Positions 9,117-18,547 of a stretch of 64,000 nt of DNA are shown here, piece by piece. The notes under the pieces were generated by a model. That model was not told where the DNA came from, ran no database searches, and saw only the letters and a list, made by a program, of their open reading frames with translations. The stretch lies in assembly GCA_965223465.1 (NCBI GenBank), contig OZ245025.1:1054001-1118000 (forward strand). Direction: 5' to 3'. Position 1 is the first letter of the stretch; each line of letters begins with the position of its first letter. Source of the stretch: JAAELZ01 sp965223465. Lineage in GTDB: Bacteria > Pseudomonadota > Gammaproteobacteria > Arenicellales > Poriferihabitantaceae. The translations under genes and the position numbers were made by a program.

Positions 9117-9746
9117 TTATTGGGTTTCGTCAATCACATCTACATCGTCAGGTGGCGTAAAATGAAACTGCTCACCAGGCAACGGTGGGTTTTCGGCCCC
9201 GTTATTGAAACTAATGCGCGTAGTTTGTCCCAGGCCATCCACCAACACCATGACGCTCAAGGCTGAATCAATAAACCCCACCTGAATATCGTCAAAGCCT
9301 GAATCGTCAGATTGGGGTTTAATTTTTACCCAATTGACCTTACCTTGAAGCCCTCTATCCACCAATGTGTAGTTATCCAGGTCAATTTTCTCACCCGCCA
9401 ATAGAATTGCTGGTGTCTGACCTAGGGAAATTTTTTGATCTCGCACAATCACCTGTTTTAATTCCAGATCATATATCCATACTTTCTCCCCATCACCAAT
9501 AATTTGTTGCTCAGCCGGTGGATAGTAATCCCAGCGAAAGCGCCCGGGACGCAAAATGGTTAGCGTGCCACCTGCTTCATCAATTTGGCGTAGGTTCTCA
9601 TCGAGCACCACTTGTTCAAATTCTGCACTATAAGCGTTTATTTCATTAATAAATCGCTTCAAATCATCAACCCCTTGCTGCGCGCACACAAAGCTTGATA
9701 CCCATAACAGGCTTGAACACAATACACGGGAAGTAGTTTTTAGCAC
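9117..9746 (-). CDS. lolA: Outer-membrane lipoprotein carrier LolA
   Basis: LolA is the periplasmic chaperone that takes lipoproteins from LolCDE at the inner membrane and hands them to LolB at the outer membrane. The 209-residue precursor has a Sec signal peptide ending at about residue 22 (SFVCA before QQG). The mature part shows the half-barrel pattern: FEQVVLDE, then the family stretch GRFRWDYYPPAEQQIIGDG and the strand VWIYDLELKQV. FtsK, its usual neighbour, is not seen here; the divergent neighbour is a phosphofructokinase. The order lolA-rarA-crcB-serS fits a gammaproteobacterium. Confidence 0.95.
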   Translation of the reverse strand: MLKTTSRVLCSSLLWVSSFVCAQQGVDDLKRFINEINAYSAEFEQVVLDENLRQIDEAGGTLTILRPGRFRWDYYPPAEQQIIGDGEKVWIYDLELKQVIVRDQKISLGQTPAILLAGEKIDLDNYTLVDRGLQGKVNWVKIKPQSDDSGFDDIQVGFIDSALSVMVLVDGLGQTTRISFNNGAENPPLPGEQFHFTPPDDVDVIDETQ

Positions 9747-9854
9747 GATGTAGTTAAATTTTTTAAAGGGTTATTAAGGACTTCAGGTGGTGTTGATAGC
9801 ATCGGTATGATATTACTAATTTTACCAAACTAATAACTGAACACGGATATTTGT

Positions 9855-10982
9855 ATGCCCCAAAAACAAATTGGCATTCTCACCGCTGGTGGCGACGCAC
9901 CCGGCCTTAACGCTGCAATACGAGGCGTGGGTAGAACCGCCATCTCTGAATATGACATGCATGTTCTAGGCTTTGAAAAAGGCTTCAGAGGATTGGCGCA
10001 AAACCATTCCCATACCCTCAGCGGAGATGATCTCGGCGGAATACTGACCCTCGGCGGTACTATTTTGGGCACAAGTCGCGATAAACCTCATAAAATGCTA
10101 ATTGGCGGCAAAAAAATGGATATGACACCCGCAATCGTCGAAACCTATCAGCAATTACACCTAGATGCACTGGTTTGCCTGGGCGGTGGTGGTACGCAAA
10201 AAAACGCCCTACATCTAAAGCAAGCTGGCTTAAACGTCATTACATTACCTAAAACCATTGACAATGATGTCGCCTATACCGATATGTCTTTTGGCTTTGA
10301 CACAGCCCTGGGTATCGCCACGGATGCGATAGATCGGTTGCATAGTACCGCGCACAGCCACCACCGCATTATTGTGGTAGAACTGATGGGGCATAACGCA
10401 GGTTGGTTGACGCTTGGTGCTGGTGTCGCAGGGGGTGCAGATGTGATCCTGATTCCAGAAATTCCCTACAGTGTTAAAAATGTCGCACAGGCACTGAAAA
10501 GAAGAGTGAAATCTGGCAAACGCTTTAGTATTGTCGCGATTGCCGAAGGTGCACTTACGGTCGATCAAGCCAAAACGGTAGAACAGCTTAACGCGCAAAT
10601 CGATAACGCAAAAGATAAATCAAATCGCAAAATACTGGAATCCAGACTCAAACAACACGAACAAGTGCATATCAACAATACTTTAAATTTATCGCGAGAA
10701 CTTGAGAAAATGACCGGGCTAGAATCGCGCACCTCTATTCTCGGCCATATTCAACGCGGCGGTACCCCTTCAGCTGGTGATCGTATTCTCGCCACCCACC
10801 TTGGCTCAGCTGCGGCGGACTTAATTGCACAAGGCAAATTCGGCGTGATGGTGGCCTACAAAAACCAGGCCGCTGAACCCATCGCGCTTGAAAAAGTAGC
10901 TGGGGTTAAAAAACGCGTACCGTTCGATCATCCATGGATTGAGGCCGCGCGCAATGTTGGAACCAGTTTTGGCGATATGTAA
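9855..10982 (+). CDS. pfkA: 6-phosphofructokinase (group III/mixed-type PFK)
   Basis: Phosphorylates fructose 6-phosphate to the 1,6-bisphosphate in glycolysis (or runs reversibly if PPi-linked). The 375 residues include the nucleotide motif TAGGDAPGLN near the N-terminus, GGGGTQKNA (normally GGDGS) at about residues 112-120 and the catalytic PKTIDND motif. The donor-determining positions equivalent to E. coli 104 and 124 are Gly and Lys. This Gly/Lys combination is known from the ATP-using but PPi-enzyme-related PFK group, so ATP is the likelier donor. The Asp before Gly104 is also replaced by Gly. A late HIQRGGTPSAGDR motif confirms the family. It is a single gene divergent from lolA and convergent with gspC. 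Confidence 0.9.
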   Translation: MPQKQIGILTAGGDAPGLNAAIRGVGRTAISEYDMHVLGFEKGFRGLAQNHSHTLSGDDLGGILTLGGTILGTSRDKPHKMLIGGKKMDMTPAIVETYQQLHLDALVCLGGGGTQKNALHLKQAGLNVITLPKTIDNDVAYTDMSFGFDTALGIATDAIDRLHSTAHSHHRIIVVELMGHNAGWLTLGAGVAGGADVILIPEIPYSVKNVAQALKRRVKSGKRFSIVAIAEGALTVDQAKTVEQLNAQIDNAKDKSNRKILESRLKQHEQVHINNTLNLSRELEKMTGLESRTSILGHIQRGGTPSAGDRILATHLGSAAADLIAQGKFGVMVAYKNQAAEPIALEKVAGVKKRVPFDHPWIEAARNVGTSFGDM

Positions 10983-11012
10983 AACCGTGCTTCCAACACC
11001 TGTCCGCTAATT

Positions 11013-11822
11013 TTACTGGGTCTGTAGCGCTCTAGGTATAGGTAGTTTGTTTTTTGGTGTGGTATCTATATTCCGTGGCTGACTGGCGCGCTTGAAATTG
11101 GGCGGTAACCTACGTTCGGCGCGTGCAGGTGGTTGATAAGAACCCTGATTTAAATCGGGATCATAGATGATTTGCGTAGATGTCGCGCTAGATGCCGATG
11201 GCTGCGGGAGGGTTTCTGTAGGTGGTGGAAGCGTATCTGAAGGCTGCGGAAGCGTGTCTATGGGCTGGTCATTGCCACGGGAAATACCACCGACAGTGTT
11301 ATACATTTCATCCAGGCTCGCCAGCGTTAAGGTCTTTCGCACCATTTTAACCGACTCTATCGCTCCACCTCGATCAATTAAAATTTCACCCGGCAACACC
11401 TGATGTAAGGTCGCATCTGTTTTACCTATTTTGTCTCCAACCGAGACCACTATTGTACGCCCACGCTCTACTTCCAGCATCGCCATCCCATTATCCGAGT
11501 TCGCACCATCGATTATTCCAGTTAGGGTGATATTCAGCTTGGTTTTGGGTGCGGGTTTAGGTTGCGGTTTGGGTTTTTGCGCAATAACCTGCTTAGGTTG
11601 AGCTGGCACCTCCCCAAATATATGCTTATCTATAATTTGCTGTATATCAGCGGTAACCGGGGCTTCACTGGCACCGGGAAGATCATCGAACTGGTAGTTT
11701 TGACCAACACCAAGCTGTACAAAGTGGCGTTGATAGATATGGTATGAAACCAACGCAAGTAACAAGAGCGCGATAAGCATCGCTACCCAATTAATCACGC
11801 GTGTTAGTTGTGATGCTGTCAT
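11013..11822 (-). CDS. gspC: Type II secretion system inner-membrane protein GspC
   Basis: The 269-residue protein has a short cytoplasmic N-terminus and one membrane helix at about residues 12-30. A periplasmic linker rich in Lys/Pro/Gln follows (about 80-95). The HR domain spans about 96-165 (LNITLTGIIDG, then VSVGDKIGK and VLPGEILIDR), which docks on the GspD secretin. A long low-complexity tail with three TLPxP-type repeats closes it in place of a clear PDZ domain. The other T2SS genes are not adjacent, so gspC is separated from the main cluster. The start lies 38 bp from the divergent TatD-like gene. Confidence 0.85.
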   Translation of the reverse strand: MTASQLTRVINWVAMLIALLLLALVSYHIYQRHFVQLGVGQNYQFDDLPGASEAPVTADIQQIIDKHIFGEVPAQPKQVIAQKPKPQPKPAPKTKLNITLTGIIDGANSDNGMAMLEVERGRTIVVSVGDKIGKTDATLHQVLPGEILIDRGGAIESVKMVRKTLTLASLDEMYNTVGGISRGNDQPIDTLPQPSDTLPPPTETLPQPSASSATSTQIIYDPDLNQGSYQPPARAERRLPPNFKRASQPRNIDTTPKNKLPIPRALQTQ

Positions 11823-11860
11823 GCATGGTAGTTTACACTAAGGAGATTACAAAACCCAAA

Positions 11861-12646
11861 ATGGTATCGCATTTACCCATGCTGGAATTGATTGACTCCC
11901 ACATTCATTTGGACTTCACTGCGTTTGACGAAGATCGCAACGAACTAGTAAGACGCGCTGCGAAAAACGGTATTCAGTATTTTATCGTGCCCTCAACCAC
12001 TAAAACTTCCTGGATGAAGATTGCAGAACTGGCTCAAACCTACTCTTCGATAAAACCGGCGTACGGAATACACCCCTACTTTAGTAGCTCACATACCTTA
12101 GAAGATTGCGACAAATTAGATGCATGGATAGACACAAATCCCGGTGTCGCAATAGGCGAAATTGGCCTCGATTATTACCGCAAAGACCTGGACCAAGCAC
12201 ATCAGTGTACGCTATTTAAGGCGCAACTGGATATCGCAGATAAGTATGATCTGCCGGTTATCCTGCATGCAAGAAAAGCAGTAGAATCTGTGATCGATGC
12301 GCTAAGATCGCATCAGATCAGCCGAGGCATCGTGCATAGTTTTAACGGCAGCTTCGTCCAGGCGATGCGTCTCGTTGAGATGGGTTTTAAATTAGGGTTT
12401 GGCGGATCGATCACCTATCCACGCGCAACCCGTCTGCGAGCATTGATAAAACAACTCCCGCTTACAGTAATTTGTCTAGAAACCGACGCGCCAGATCAGC
12501 CGAGCCTTGCATTTAAGGGTAAGCGCAATGAACCAGAAGCGCTGCTTGAGGTAGTAGATACGATTGCTGAAATAAAAAGCACTGCGCCTGAAAAGATTGC
12601 CGAACAAACTACGCAAAACACCTTGTCAGCGCTTAATATTTGTTAG
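11861..12646 (+). CDS. TatD-family metal-dependent hydrolase
   Basis: A TIM-barrel DNase/hydrolase of the TatD family, about 255-262 residues. The metal ligands are visible in order: DSHIHLD near the N-terminus, the Glu of IGEIGLDYYR, His in PVILHARKA, His in GIVHSFNGS and Asp in CLETDAPDQP. Family members cleave DNA or RNA ends, but in vivo substrates vary. I place the start at the ATG at 11861, with AGGAG at 11841-11845. The ATG at 11879, which opens directly onto LELIDSHIH, is equally plausible. A longer frame from 11801 would overlap gspC and is unlikely. The gene is followed 47 bp later by an aminotransferase in the same direction. Confidence 0.9.
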   Translation: MVSHLPMLELIDSHIHLDFTAFDEDRNELVRRAAKNGIQYFIVPSTTKTSWMKIAELAQTYSSIKPAYGIHPYFSSSHTLEDCDKLDAWIDTNPGVAIGEIGLDYYRKDLDQAHQCTLFKAQLDIADKYDLPVILHARKAVESVIDALRSHQISRGIVHSFNGSFVQAMRLVEMGFKLGFGGSITYPRATRLRALIKQLPLTVICLETDAPDQPSLAFKGKRNEPEALLEVVDTIAEIKSTAPEKIAEQTTQNTLSALNIC

Positions 12647-12693
12647 AATCACGCGCCCAAGCATTCTGACAATTTTATATCTCAGCAAACAAG

Positions 12694-13953
12694 ATGACCG
12701 CATACCGAGACTTATCTGCCGGTGAACTCGCCGACCTTAAAACCAAGCTTGAAGCACAATATCAGGCATTTGCCACGCAAAACCTAAATCTTGATATGAC
12801 GCGCGGAAAACCAAGCGCAGAACAACTTGATCTATCCGACACTTTGTTACAGCTTGATGATTACCGAGATACCGATGGTTCCGATTGCAGGAATTACGGA
12901 GGCCTAGATGGTTTACCTGGAATGAAAGCTCTATTCGCTGATATTCTGGAAATTTCTCCCGAGCAAGTTATGGTCGGCGGGAACGCAAGCTTGTCGCTGA
13001 TGTTTGATACGCTGGCCCGCGCATGTCTATTCGGGGTAAGCAAAGCTGCCAAACCTTGGCATGGCCAGGGCGCAAAATTCCTATGCCCCAGCCCGGGATA
13101 TGATCGCCATTTTACCGCATCTCAAACCTTAGGGCTTGAATCCGTATTGATAAACATGACCGACACCGGCCCGGATATGGATCAGGTGGAATCAATGGTC
13201 GCCGAAGATGCATCCATTAAAGGAATATGGTGCGTCCCTAAATACAGCAACCCGACTGGCATTACCTATTCGGATGAAACAGTTGATCGGTTGGCGAGCA
13301 TGCCCACTGCGGCGGATGATTTTCGGATTATGTGGGACAACGCTTATGCCGAGCATGTTTTTTCAGGCGAACTCGATTCGGTAAAAGAGATCATCGCCGC
13401 TTGTGAAGCGGCAGGCAACCCAGATCGTCCCTACGTCTTCGCCTCAACCTCTAAAATGAGTTTTGCGGGCGGTGGCGTTGCAGCTTTTGCCTCCAGCCCA
13501 TCCAATATCGCCTACGCCAAGAAAATCATCGGTGCTCAGGCTATAGGCCCGGATAAAATAAACCAGCTACGTCATCTTACCCTATTCCCCGATCTGGCGA
13601 GCTTACGCGCGCATATGAAAAAACATGCTGCTCTGCTGGCACCCAAATTCGAGAAAGTTGAGCAAATATTGGCTGAAGAGCTTACCGATGCTGATATCGC
13701 GACCTGGACTAAGCCTAAAGGTGGCTATTTCACCAGTCTGGATCTAAATCAAGGTTCGGCCAAACGCGCGATAGAGTTAAGCGCAGAAATTGGGGTGAAA
13801 CTTACCGCCGCGGGTGCGCCCTTCCCTTATGGTATTGATCCAAACGATAGCAATATACGCATTGCGCCTTCTTTCCCTACACTGGATGAAATCGAAACGG
13901 CGATGCGAGCGTTTACGTTGTGTTTGAAATTGACAGCGATTGAATATCCCTGA
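12694..13953 (+). CDS. Class I/II aminotransferase (PF12897-type aspartate aminotransferase-like)
   Basis: A PLP-dependent fold-type I enzyme of 419 residues. The N-terminal LDMTRGKPSAEQLDLS is typical of a family often annotated as an aspartate or alanine-glyoxylate-type aminotransferase. The cofactor sites are seen as VGGNASLSL, KYSNPTG (aromatic/Asn region), WDNAYAEHV (Asp and Tyr) and the Schiff-base Lys in STSKMSFAGGG. The C-terminal SNIRIAPSFPT carries the substrate-carboxylate Arg. It may share a transcript with the TatD-like gene. The substrate cannot be fixed from sequence. Directly after it the base composition shifts to AT-rich, marking the edge of the glycan island. Confidence 0.88.
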   Translation: MTAYRDLSAGELADLKTKLEAQYQAFATQNLNLDMTRGKPSAEQLDLSDTLLQLDDYRDTDGSDCRNYGGLDGLPGMKALFADILEISPEQVMVGGNASLSLMFDTLARACLFGVSKAAKPWHGQGAKFLCPSPGYDRHFTASQTLGLESVLINMTDTGPDMDQVESMVAEDASIKGIWCVPKYSNPTGITYSDETVDRLASMPTAADDFRIMWDNAYAEHVFSGELDSVKEIIAACEAAGNPDRPYVFASTSKMSFAGGGVAAFASSPSNIAYAKKIIGAQAIGPDKINQLRHLTLFPDLASLRAHMKKHAALLAPKFEKVEQILAEELTDADIATWTKPKGGYFTSLDLNQGSAKRAIELSAEIGVKLTAAGAPFPYGIDPNDSNIRIAPSFPTLDEIETAMRAFTLCLKLTAIEYP

Positions 13954-14035
13954 TGCGTCCTGTTATCTCTATCCACAACTAGCATATCTGTATACTGTCA
14001 ATTAACTCGTCAATAATTCTATTAAATCTAGCAAT

Positions 14036-14773
14036 ATGAATGTAAATATTAGAAAAAATAAAGAACTAATTCGACTCGAAAAACATAAATGGATATCTGA
14101 ATTAGTAGCTGGACGCACTTTTATTGACGTTGGTGGCCTATGGGGAACAATAAATGAAACTGTGTGCCTTGCGGTAAAATCAGGTGCTAAATCCGCAACA
14201 ATGGCTGACATACAGCCATTTGATACTACTTGGTGGAAGGCGTTTCACAATAGGTGCACAGAGTTTGGTGTGTCGGACTACGAGTCAATTCGCTTAGATA
14301 TTTGTAATGGAGAAGAAGTTAGTAAGTCGCAAAAATATGATTTCGTTCATTGTTCAGGAATTATCTACCACGTTTCTGATCCTCTACAATTAATAAAGAA
14401 CCTGATGGCAATCTCATCGGAGTACTTACTCATATCTTCGATGATAATACCTGAAAGGATCGAAAATTCAGAGGGCGTTGTTGAGTCGCCTACAGGTACA
14501 TGCCACATGATTCATTTGCTACCAGATGATAAAAGAGCGATATTTCGACAGTTTTTTATTGATAAAAAGAGAGATGAAAATATTGTGTCTCTGAAAAGTC
14601 ATGATGAACTATTTAAACCAGATGGGAGGGTGAAAACTGGTCCCTGGTGGTGGCTATATTCACCTAGTACATTAGAGGCAATGTGCACGCTTTGTGGATT
14701 GGATATAGTTAAAAAACATACTATTAATAACTTCTCACATGGTGTTTTATGCAAGATGCCAAGTGAATCGTAG
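14036..14773 (+). CDS. Class I SAM-dependent methyltransferase (glycan island)
   Basis: The 245-residue protein has a Rossmann-type SAM site at about residues 28-37 (FIDVGGLWGT, motif I) and the acidic residue ADIQPF at the end of strand 2. A catalytic-region strand VHCSGIIYHVSDP follows (motif IV, about 101-113). It is the first gene of the AT-rich island, only 82 bp after the aminotransferase stop. The likely job is methylation of a sugar or glycolipid in the neighbouring polysaccharide pathway; this is inferred from context. Codon use is clearly more AT-rich than in the preceding gene, which suggests horizontal transfer. The ribosome binding site is weak. Confidence 0.75.
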   Translation: MNVNIRKNKELIRLEKHKWISELVAGRTFIDVGGLWGTINETVCLAVKSGAKSATMADIQPFDTTWWKAFHNRCTEFGVSDYESIRLDICNGEEVSKSQKYDFVHCSGIIYHVSDPLQLIKNLMAISSEYLLISSMIIPERIENSEGVVESPTGTCHMIHLLPDDKRAIFRQFFIDKKRDENIVSLKSHDELFKPDGRVKTGPWWWLYSPSTLEAMCTLCGLDIVKKHTINNFSHGVLCKMPSES

Positions 14774-15124
14774 TTTTTATATCTTTCTAAATACTTAACA
14801 ATACGCTCTCTATAGAATGCAGATCTAAGAAATTGGTTTAATAAAACAAGCAAGAATCTGATAACACTTGCGCACCATCGTTGCGTTGATTGTTTTCAGT
14901 TCCGTAAAAAAGACTATGGATACCCAATGAACTCTAGTACAAATAAGGTTAGTTACAAAATCAACGTAGTTCTAAAAACACCGGTTAACACGTCGATTTT
15001 ACATAGTGTTGTCATCAGTATAGTCTGTCAAAAGATCGGGACCATTTATAAAGTAACCATAGCTCATGGAAAATAAAAATACGATATTTACACGTCACGG
15101 CTTAGCTCTCGTTTTCATTAAGGC
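14774..15124. other. AT-rich intergenic region, no gene seen
   Basis: About 350 bp between a methyltransferase and a glycosyltransferase of the same strand. I see no open frame of credible coding character and no strong hairpin. It could hold a promoter for the exporter genes that follow, but none can be pinned down. Confidence 0.4.
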
Positions 15125-16207
15125 GTGAAAATTCTCGTCATCATCACCAATTCAGATAGAGCTGGGGCTCAGAAACACGTCCTGTCTTTAGTCGAAGGAT
15201 TAAAAAAAAATCACGAGTATTCAGTTCTTGTTGGAAATAGAGGCTACCTGACTACTGAACTAAAAAAACTAGAAGTACCGTTTACAGTCATCCCTGAGCT
15301 CATTCGAGCTGTAAACCCGATTATAGATTTAAAATGTATCTTGAAATTGCATCGAGAGATAATAAATTTTTCTCCCGAGATAGTACACCTACATTCGGCT
15401 AAAGCAGGCGCATTAGGCAGGATTGCATGCGTTAAGAAAAACCTCAGTATTATATACACTGTTCATGGTTGGGCTTTTTCCGAAGGCAATTCACTAATAA
15501 AAAAACTAGCATCTCTTTTTGTCGAAAAAGCTTTGGCAAGATTTACTAGCTATTTTATTTTAGTCTCTAAGTATGATTTTGATCTAGGAAAAAAATACAA
15601 ATTGGTCGGTCATACAAATAGCAAAATTATTTATAATGGAGTAGTAGATATTCCGCCCGCTTCTGCCCATAAAGATATAACGATATTTAGCGCAACACGG
15701 CTAGCAAAGCAAAAAAATATTCCATTAATGGTACGCGTGTTCGATCAATTGACTCGCCAGTACACAGCGGTAATTGCTGGCGACGGCCCGATGAATAACC
15801 AAATTAAAAAGATGATAGATAATATGGGCCTGCGTGATAAAGTATTATTGGTCGGCGAAACGAATAACGTCCATGAATTTCTACTAAGATCAGAGCTATT
15901 TTTATTGACTTCTGATTGGGAGGGTCTACCTATTTCATTGATTGAAGCCTTAAGAGCTGGAATACCGATTGTTGCAACCAATGTTGGTGGAGTATCAGAG
16001 ATGGTCACTGCTGGTGAAAATGGGTATCTAGCTTCAAGAGGTGATGCTACAAGTCTTTCTTCTTACATCAACAAGCTAATTGAAAACAATGACTTAAGAA
16101 ATACGATGGGTGCCCGTTCGCGAAAACGGTTTTTAGATAAATTCCAAGTCAAACAAATGATTGAACAAACCGGGGGAGTATATACCTCACTAACGCAATT
16201 CAAATAA
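15125..16207 (+). CDS. Glycosyltransferase family 4
   Basis: A 360-residue GT-B glycosyltransferase. The N-terminal KILVIITNSDRAGAQKHV has the acceptor-side Gly loop. The C-terminal half contains FSATRLAKQKN, VIAGDGP and the retaining-GT4 donor site TSDWEGLPISLIEALRAG, with the two conserved Glu seven residues apart. Such enzymes transfer a sugar from a nucleotide donor to a growing surface glycan on the cytoplasmic face. The start used is GTG. It is followed 8 bp later by the ABC exporter permease, so it is probably in one transcript with the export genes. Confidence 0.9.
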   Translation: MKILVIITNSDRAGAQKHVLSLVEGLKKNHEYSVLVGNRGYLTTELKKLEVPFTVIPELIRAVNPIIDLKCILKLHREIINFSPEIVHLHSAKAGALGRIACVKKNLSIIYTVHGWAFSEGNSLIKKLASLFVEKALARFTSYFILVSKYDFDLGKKYKLVGHTNSKIIYNGVVDIPPASAHKDITIFSATRLAKQKNIPLMVRVFDQLTRQYTAVIAGDGPMNNQIKKMIDNMGLRDKVLLVGETNNVHEFLLRSELFLLTSDWEGLPISLIEALRAGIPIVATNVGGVSEMVTAGENGYLASRGDATSLSSYINKLIENNDLRNTMGARSRKRFLDKFQVKQMIEQTGGVYTSLTQFK

Positions 16208-16215
16208 TCCCAATT

Positions 16216-16974
16216 TTGAAAAATCTTAAACTACCTGAAACACTAACTTTTTACAAATACTGGTGCTACCGGGCCTATGTACTTTTCCGCCTGAAGTATA
16301 GAAAATCAGTATTGGATATTAGCTGGCCATCTATCTCATTATTATTTGTAACGATAATACTAGGAACACTGTGGGGTCAGCTGATGTCAATTACCGATAA
16401 AACCCAATTCTATCTTTATTTACTCACTGGTTATGCTACATGGCCACTTTTGTCTGGCGCGGTTCAAAATGGTACGACAACACAAATTGGGGACACTGAT
16501 ATAAACACACCGTTTATGTGCCGCATCATGGAGAAAACAGTGTTGATTTTTTTACCGTTTCTTTTTGTAACTCCTGTAATAATTGTTGCATTAATAATCG
16601 CACATAATGAAGCGTACACTCATTTACTATATTTACCCCTCAACCTGCTTTGTATGTTTCTTTGGGTTGTAGGTGCTATAACTTTCTTAATAGCAATTAC
16701 AACCTGGATTCCCGATATAGGGCACATAGTCGCTTCAATAATGCGTATTGCTTTTTTAGCGACACCAATAATTTGGCAACTACCAAGACTAGGAGACTAC
16801 CAGTATTTAATCTGGATAAATCCTTTTTTTATTCCCTTGGAAGCTTTTCGTTATTCGCTATCCGGGATTATTTTTGAGAATAACGTGCTATTAATTTTCC
16901 CTGCCTACAGCATATTCTTATTCATACTTGGATTGACATTCCTTAATTTCTCGATACCTAAAGTAAATGGTTAA
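16216..16974 (+). CDS. ABC-2 type polysaccharide exporter permease (Wzm/KpsM-like)
   Basis: The 252-residue protein has an N-terminal amphipathic stretch and about six membrane helices (around residues 32-53, 60-85, 105-130, 140-165, 170-190 and 220-243). This is the size and layout of permeases that export O-antigen or capsule chains together with a Wzt/KpsT ATPase. The near-C-terminal NPFFIPLEAFRYSLSG resembles the conserved region of that family. The start is a TTG in this reading. The 3' end overlaps the ATPase gene by 8 nt, which supports a two-gene exporter. Confidence 0.88.
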   Translation: MKNLKLPETLTFYKYWCYRAYVLFRLKYRKSVLDISWPSISLLFVTIILGTLWGQLMSITDKTQFYLYLLTGYATWPLLSGAVQNGTTTQIGDTDINTPFMCRIMEKTVLIFLPFLFVTPVIIVALIIAHNEAYTHLLYLPLNLLCMFLWVVGAITFLIAITTWIPDIGHIVASIMRIAFLATPIIWQLPRLGDYQYLIWINPFFIPLEAFRYSLSGIIFENNVLLIFPAYSIFLFILGLTFLNFSIPKVNG

Positions 16975-18514
16975 TATCGATAATCAATCACAAATACTAG
17001 TTGAAAATATAGTGGTTCGCTTTAGGGCAAACAAAAAACAAACTTCAAAAAATAAGACTGTTAAAGATATTCTAGCTATAGATCACATAACTTTAACAAT
17101 ATTTGAAGGTGAAAAAGTTGGTCTAGTAGGTAGAAATGGCAGCGGCAAATCTACGCTTCTAAAAGTTCTCAGTGGCGTTCTGATGCCCAATAGAGGGTCT
17201 GTTCAAATAAATGGGCAAATGCTAGCCATTCTAAATCAGAGAAGTGGCCTCATACCAGAAGCTTCTCTTAAAGAAAATATCAGGCTTAAGGCTTATAGCT
17301 TACTTGTACCAAGTAAAAATATCGACAATTTTATTACCGAAGTGTTCGCTCGGACTGGATTCCAAGATAGAGCAGATATGCCGCTTAAAAGTCTCTCGGC
17401 AGGCATGACAGGGAAATTTAACATCGCTCTTAATTCGCAGGTTATTCGAGACATAACAGTTTTAGATGAGTGGATTAGTGCGTTAGAAGTACCCACAGAA
17501 TCAGGCAAAACGCTATTAGACTGGCTAGTTGAACAAGCCAAAATAGTTATTCTTGCCAGCCACAACAATCGTTTAATTAGAAAACTATGTAACCGGATTG
17601 TAGTACTGGAACAAGGCCAAATTCTATATGATGGCAACAATTTTGATTTTGCTTTTCAATTGATGGATCGTGTAAAAGAGCTGACGTCGAAAAAAGATTT
17701 ATCAGTCCAATTAATCAAACGTCAATTGGACGTTGAACTACAAGAAACTTTAAAGTTCAAAAATCAATGTAACGAGAGCATAAGTGCAAACACTGAAGAA
17801 AAACCATGTGTTTTCAGTCCATCAACAAATTATGCAACTGTACAAACTAAGGTTTATCCACCCACGCTAATACACTTTATACATGTTCCTAAAACAGGAG
17901 GATATGTCATAAAAAGCGTTCTGGAAAATAGCCAAAACGAAAAATTCCATTTCATTTTTCACGGCATAAATACAAGTCTTGATGATATACCGAAAAGTGA
18001 GCTAATTATGTTTTATGTATCGAATCCGTTTGAGCGGTTTTGCAAGGCATTTGATGCAAGACAGAATAGAGGAGCACCTTTTTACAATGCCGAACACAGC
18101 TACGCTGAGAGAAATGCATTCAAGAGATATAGCAACTGCAACCAACTCGCGGAGGACCTTAGTTCAAGTGATCATAAAAGCATTAGGGCTGCAAAAGCAA
18201 TGTCCGCAATACAACATCTGGGGACATCTATTATTTCGCAACTAGGAGGATTAGAAGCGCTAATTGAGCGTAAAAATGATATAGTTTTTGTTGGGCAAGC
18301 CGATAATTTCAAAGAATCTTTAAACAAAATGTTTGAAAAGTTTTCTATAAAAGATAGTGAATATGAGTTGATAGAGCAAAGGTATATAGATTACCTGTGC
18401 CAAAATCGTAGTAATGCGCTTAGTGTTAAGGCAAAAAACAATTTAGCAGAATTTTACAGCGATGATTTAGATTTTTTGGCAAAATTGAAAGTGCTTGTTA
18501 AACTACATGTATAA
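16967..18514 (+). CDS. ABC exporter ATPase fused to a sulfotransferase domain
   Basis: A single uninterrupted 515-codon frame encodes two domains. Residues 1-240 are a Wzt/KpsT-type ATPase: Walker A GRNGSGKST at 55-63, signature SLSAGM at 142-147 (LSAGM instead of LSGGQ), Walker B VLDE ending at Asp167-Glu168 and switch His199 in ASHN. After a linker of about 60 residues, 301-515 look like a Sulfotransfer_2 family domain. The PAPS 5'-phosphosulfate-binding motif HVPKTGG is at 306-312 and SNPFERF about 45 residues later corresponds to the 3'-phosphate region. In ordinary Wzt proteins this position holds a glycan-binding domain or nothing. The fusion suggests that sulfation is tied to export. 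The gene overlaps its permease by 8 nt. Confidence 0.85.
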   Translation: MVNIDNQSQILVENIVVRFRANKKQTSKNKTVKDILAIDHITLTIFEGEKVGLVGRNGSGKSTLLKVLSGVLMPNRGSVQINGQMLAILNQRSGLIPEASLKENIRLKAYSLLVPSKNIDNFITEVFARTGFQDRADMPLKSLSAGMTGKFNIALNSQVIRDITVLDEWISALEVPTESGKTLLDWLVEQAKIVILASHNNRLIRKLCNRIVVLEQGQILYDGNNFDFAFQLMDRVKELTSKKDLSVQLIKRQLDVELQETLKFKNQCNESISANTEEKPCVFSPSTNYATVQTKVYPPTLIHFIHVPKTGGYVIKSVLENSQNEKFHFIFHGINTSLDDIPKSELIMFYVSNPFERFCKAFDARQNRGAPFYNAEHSYAERNAFKRYSNCNQLAEDLSSSDHKSIRAAKAMSAIQHLGTSIISQLGGLEALIERKNDIVFVGQADNFKESLNKMFEKFSIKDSEYELIEQRYIDYLCQNRSNALSVKAKNNLAEFYSDDLDFLAKLKVLVKLHV

Positions 18515-18547
18515 GTATTTTATAGTATTACGTTTAAGGGGCTTCTT

